From JBKCUA01 sp046318675 (GTDB lineage Bacteria > Pseudomonadota > Alphaproteobacteria > JAJTHO01): a stretch of DNA of 26,998 nucleotides. A program made the position numbers and the translations under genes. Shown in pieces: positions 21,877-26,998 of this stretch. A model generated the notes under the pieces. It worked only from the letters and a program-made list of their open reading frames with translations, searched no databases and had not been told where the DNA came from. The stretch lies in NCBI GenBank assembly GCA_046318675.1, contig JBKCUA010000021.1, forward strand, positions 1-26,998. The letters run 5' to 3'. How positions within the stretch are numbered: position 1 is the first letter of the stretch; each line of letters begins with the position of its first letter.

Positions 21877-22022
21877 GGGCACCTCTATTAACCCATTTAT
21901 AGGGATGAGTGGCTAGGATGGTATATGTGAGCAAACGTAAGCGTACTCAAACGTACGTGCGGATTGCGAGCATAGACCTGACGACGCCAATCGCCCTAGA
22001 AATGAGGTTAATAGAGGTGCCC
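21877..22022 (+). mobile_element. 146-bp MITE-like inverted-repeat element, copy 4, inside the vapBC operon
   Basis: This copy is 146 bp with perfect 17-bp termini (21877-21893 and 22006-22022). It is flanked on both sides by CTAA (21873-21876 and 22023-22026), an exact 4-bp target duplication. Its interior differs from copy 1 in one block (GGATGGTATATGTGAGCA against GAAAGGGCTAGGCGAGCA). It lies between the stop of vapB and the start of vapC. Confidence 0.93.
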
Positions 22023-22250
22023 CTAAAATAGTTCCCGTTCCTGGGGCGGGGTATCCTGCCGATCACGGAGAAAATCGTCCGTCGCAACGGCGGGTTCGGC
22101 AAAATAGTCGTTCCACGACAAAGGCTTGGGCGACAAGATGACCTTATCGCCTTCTTTAGCGATAAAAACCTCCTTACCCGCAAAGCGAAAGGCTTTCGGC
22201 AGGCGCACCGCCTGACTGCCGCCGGATTGAAACACCTGGGTGATGGTCAT
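22023..22250 (-). CDS. vapB: VapB-type antitoxin (AbrB/SpoVT-like)
   Basis: This encodes 75 residues with AAGGA 8 nt before the ATG. The AbrB-like DNA-binding half is SGGSQAVRLPKAFRFAGKEVFIAKEGDKVILSP, and the C-terminal tail (WNDYF...DDFLRDRQDTPPQERELF) is the toxin-wrapping part. The ending QERELF is typical for the family, so the coding part is intact despite the element inserted at its stop codon. It pairs with the PIN toxin downstream. Confidence 0.94.
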   Translation of the reverse strand: MTITQVFQSGGSQAVRLPKAFRFAGKEVFIAKEGDKVILSPKPLSWNDYFAEPAVATDDFLRDRQDTPPQERELF

Positions 22251-22261
22251 GGTGGATGTCC

Positions 22262-22288
22262 TTTAGTATATATGGTTAGTATATACTA
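22262..22288 (-). promoter_or_regulatory. Putative vapBC promoter/operator
   Basis: Two direct repeats TTAGTATATA (22263-22272 and 22276-22285) spaced 13 nt apart, the second within the palindrome TAGTATATACTA, lie just upstream of the vapB Shine-Dalgarno. This suits autoregulation by VapB or VapBC. The TATA-rich core may also contain the -10 box. Confidence 0.5.
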
Positions 22289-22383
22289 GCCTTTTTTGGT
22301 AAAAAGGGCAAGGGGAATTGATGCGTTATCGCTTTTTTCGTGCTGCTGTGCTACCGTCGCCTGCGGCATAAGGGAGTGTTTGC

Positions 22384-22425
22384 ATGGAACGCCTGCTTAT
22401 TGATGTGGATGAAGTATGGCAATGA
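22384..22425 (+). CDS. Short leader ORF overlapping mntA (13 aa)
   Basis: The ORF reads MERLLIDVDEVWQ and has AAGGGAG 7 nt before its ATG. Its stop TGA overlaps an in-frame ATG of the following antitoxin gene (ATGA at 22422-22425). The antitoxin itself lacks a good Shine-Dalgarno, so translational coupling is plausible. It could be a remnant of an earlier gene. Confidence 0.3.
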   Translation: MERLLIDVDEVWQ

Positions 22426-22724
22426 CCAAAACACTGGCGGAGTTGATGCCGATTCTGCGGGAGGCAAAGGGCGAGCTGATGGCCCGCTACCCCATCACGG
22501 AAATGGGCGTGTTCGGCAGTTACGCGCGGGGGCAGGCCGATAAGGACAGCGATCTGGATATTTTGTACAGCATGGATTCGGGCAACTGTTCTTTGTTTGA
22601 TATTGTTGATATTCAGCTGTATCTGCAACATAAAACAGGCATTCCCCGTGTTGATGTGGTGAACAAGAAACGCTTACGGCGTTTCCTTGCCCCGTATATT
22701 TTGCAAGAAGCGGTGTATCTATGA
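22416..22724 (+). CDS. mntA: MntA-type nucleotidyltransferase antitoxin
   Basis: This encodes 102 residues (or 100 from the second ATG at 22422). It is a minimal nucleotidyltransferase with the perfect GSX10DXD signature: Gly34-Ser35 and Asp46/Asp48 in GSYARGQADKDSDLD. The third acidic residue lies in VDVV near 79. In studied HepT-MntA systems this protein adds AMP to the HepT active-site tyrosine and so inactivates the toxin. It overlaps hepT by 4 nt (ATGA). Confidence 0.94.
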   Translation: MAMTKTLAELMPILREAKGELMARYPITEMGVFGSYARGQADKDSDLDILYSMDSGNCSLFDIVDIQLYLQHKTGIPRVDVVNKKRLRRFLAPYILQEAVYL

Positions 22725-23077
22725 GGGAGCACCGGGATAACTTGCAGTATCTTGCGGACATGTTGGAGCATGCCCGTGCCGCCGTTCGGTTTACCGCGTC
22801 CTACACGGAAGAAACCTATTTTGACGATCAACTGCGGCGGTTTGCTTTACTCCACGCTGTGCAGATTATTGGTGAAGCGGCTAAAAAAGTAGATGCCTCG
22901 GTTAAAGATTCCTTGCCCGATATTCCCTGGGCCCAAATTATTGGGTGCCGTAACGTGATTGCCCATGATTATGACGAGATTGAAGATCCTCTGGTATGGC
23001 GCATTGTGGCGGATCATCTGCCTGCGTTGATTGATAGGCTGGAGGGTTTTTTCAAGGCAAAGGGTATTGTGGTATAA
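22721..23077 (+). CDS. hepT: HepT-type HEPN RNase toxin
   Basis: This encodes 118 residues, all-helical HEPN fold. The catalytic RX4HXY motif is RNVIAHDY (Arg77, His82, Tyr84); the tyrosine is the residue AMPylated by MntA in known systems. It overlaps the antitoxin gene by ATGA, so the two are translated together. A broken copy of the motif region lies at 21402-21441. Confidence 0.94.
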   Translation: MREHRDNLQYLADMLEHARAAVRFTASYTEETYFDDQLRRFALLHAVQIIGEAAKKVDASVKDSLPDIPWAQIIGCRNVIAHDYDEIEDPLVWRIVADHLPALIDRLEGFFKAKGIVV

Positions 23078-23110
23078 AGCTCTTTATCTAATACTTATAA
23101 AACACGCCTC

Positions 23111-24343
23111 ATGCTGACTCCCTCCCCCCTCTGGCACCCGTTTACCCAGCATGCCGCTGCGCCGCCGCCTATTCCTGTGGCAAGAGCCAAGGGCGCGTAT
23201 CTGTATGATGAGCATGACCGCCCGGTGCTGGATTTGATTAGCTCGTGGTGGACAAACCTCCACGGCCACGGGCACCCGGCGTTGGTGGCGGCCATGGCGG
23301 AGCAGGCGGGGAGGCTGGATCACGTCCTGTTTGCTGGGCATGTCCACGCCCCGGCGCTGGCGTTGGCCGAGGGCTTGCTCAAGGCTGCACCTGGGTTTGC
23401 CCGGGTGTTTTTCAGCGATAACGGTTCCACGGCGGTGGAGGTGGCTCTCAAGATGGCCTTGCAGTACATGCAAAATAAGGGGCAGCCCCGCCGCCATCGG
23501 CTGGCGGCCCTGCGCCACGGCTACCACGGGGATACCTTTGGGGCGATGGCGGCGGGGCAAGGCAGCGGCTTTTTCACCGCCTTTGCTAAACACCTGCCCC
23601 CGGTGGATATCGTGGAGCCAACGGCACAGGCTATGGCCGCCTACTGCGCCCAGCACGGCGACACCCTCGCCGGGTTTATCCTAGAGCCGCTGGTCCAAGG
23701 CGCGGGGGGAATGCGGATGTACCCGGCACCCGAAGTCCGGGGGTGGTGTGAGACCATTCGCGCCGCCGGGGGGCTGGTGATTTTTGATGAGGTTATGACG
23801 GGGTTTGGCCGCACCGGGACGCTGTTTGCCACTGAACAGGTGGGGTTCACCCCGGATTTGCTGTGCCTGTCCAAGGGTATTACCGGCGGGATGATGCCCC
23901 TTGCCGTGACCTTGGCCACCCACGATGTGTTTGCGGCGTTTTTGGGGCAGGATTTTAGTGCCGCCTTTGCCCACGGGCATTCGTATACGGCCAATCCCAT
24001 TGCCTGCGCCGTGGCGGTGGCATCCTTGGCTTTATTACACGAAGCGAAGCCCGCCCTAGCCCGTATCGAGGCGGCGCATCGACGCTTACTCCCCGAATTG
24101 CTCGCGGCATGTCCTAAGCTGCACAACCCCCGCATCACCGGCACCATCGCGGCGGTGGATTTCAGTGCCGATGAAGCCTACGGCAGTGCGGCGGGCCACG
24201 CCCTGCGCCTGCGGTTTTGGGCGGCGGGATTGCTCCTTCGGCCCCTCAACAATACCCTCTACCTCATGCCGCCGTATTGTGTCACCGAGGCGGAGTTAGA
24301 GGGGGCATATGGGACGGTGGCGGGGGTGTTGAACGCTGGGTCG

Positions 24344-24352
<9 letters not shown>
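23111..24352 (+). CDS. bioA: Adenosylmethionine-8-amino-7-oxononanoate aminotransferase
   Basis: This encodes 413 residues. BioA converts KAPA to DAPA in biotin synthesis using SAM as amino donor. It is a PLP fold-type I enzyme: HPFTQ near the N-terminus, DLISSWWTNLHGHGHP with the BioA-typical Trp pair (46-47), FSDNGSTAVEVALKMA, RHGYHGDTFGAM, FDEVMTGFGRTG (Asp226), LSKGITGG (Lys255, the Schiff-base lysine) and HGHSYTANPIAC. No other bio gene is present. Its 3' end overlaps the convergent gene by 9 nt. Confidence 0.96.

Positions 24353-26998
<2,646 letters not shown>

Noticed and set aside
22321..22371. 16-codon ORF upstream of the MntA leader
   Set aside because: There is no ribosome site and no resemblance to any protein; it is probably chance.

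Overview
The window looks like a chromosomal segment of an alphaproteobacterium. A moderately GC-rich housekeeping backbone (lipA, truA, hisG, plsY-dprA-lonN, bioA, four tRNA genes) carries two structural genes of the Rhodobacter-type gene transfer agent (GTA): a DUF2163 hub protein and the C-terminal half of the tail-tip megatron. A DivK-like regulator and EnvZ/OmpR-type pairs fit the same group. Many toxin-antitoxin (TA) loci, dispersed palindromic repeats, and visibly AT-rich genes for unusual proteins (a secreted subtilase-like protein and a polyQ/poly-PQ protein) suggest a host- or prey-associated lineage. Genus and species cannot be assigned from the sequence alone.

Layout. 1-510: end of a 146-bp inverted-repeat element, then an AT-rich stretch with DnaA-box-like motifs. 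511-1917: AT-rich gene with RelA/SpoT-like motifs. 2017-3666 (-): GTA megatron C-terminal part. 3936-4117: tRNA-Lys and tRNA-Ser, followed by a second 146-bp-type element. 4369-5362 (-): HigBA-type TA pair and a small unknown gene, with a broken relative of that gene at 4273-4340. 5501-6997: secreted subtilase-like protein. 7075-7590: YefM-YoeB. 7742-8278: small repetitive, probably beta-rich protein, sharing a terminator region with lipA (-). 9329-9856: FliL-like membrane protein. 9863-10699 (-): GTA DUF2163 protein. 10748-11118: small antitoxin-like ORF and a GTCAT-type palindrome. 11119-11871: truA, whose 3' end was rewritten by a third 146-bp element. 12071-12812: tRNA-Asp and hisG. 12909-14694: single-domain response regulator plus six-TM histidine kinase. 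15056-16534 (-): PilZ plus methyltransferase protein resembling PhcB. 16701-18751: OmpR/EnvZ pair. 18919-21256 (-): plsY-dprA-lonN operon. 21319: tRNA-Arg. 21469-22250 (-): a vapBC operon split by a fourth 146-bp element. 22416-23077: MntA-HepT. 23111-24352: bioA. 24344 to the right edge (-): a large low-complexity protein, incomplete.

The strongest non-routine observation is the 146-bp element family. It has perfect 17-bp terminal inverted repeats and no coding capacity. The copy between vapB and vapC is flanked by a 4-bp CTAA duplication, and removing it in silico restores a TAGTG stop/start overlap. The copy at truA replaces the last codons of that gene. Other candidates of interest are a possible signalling locus (six-TM kinase, receiver and PhcB-like methyltransferase), the divergent secreted subtilase, the RelA/SpoT-like protein and the polyQ/(PQ)n protein.
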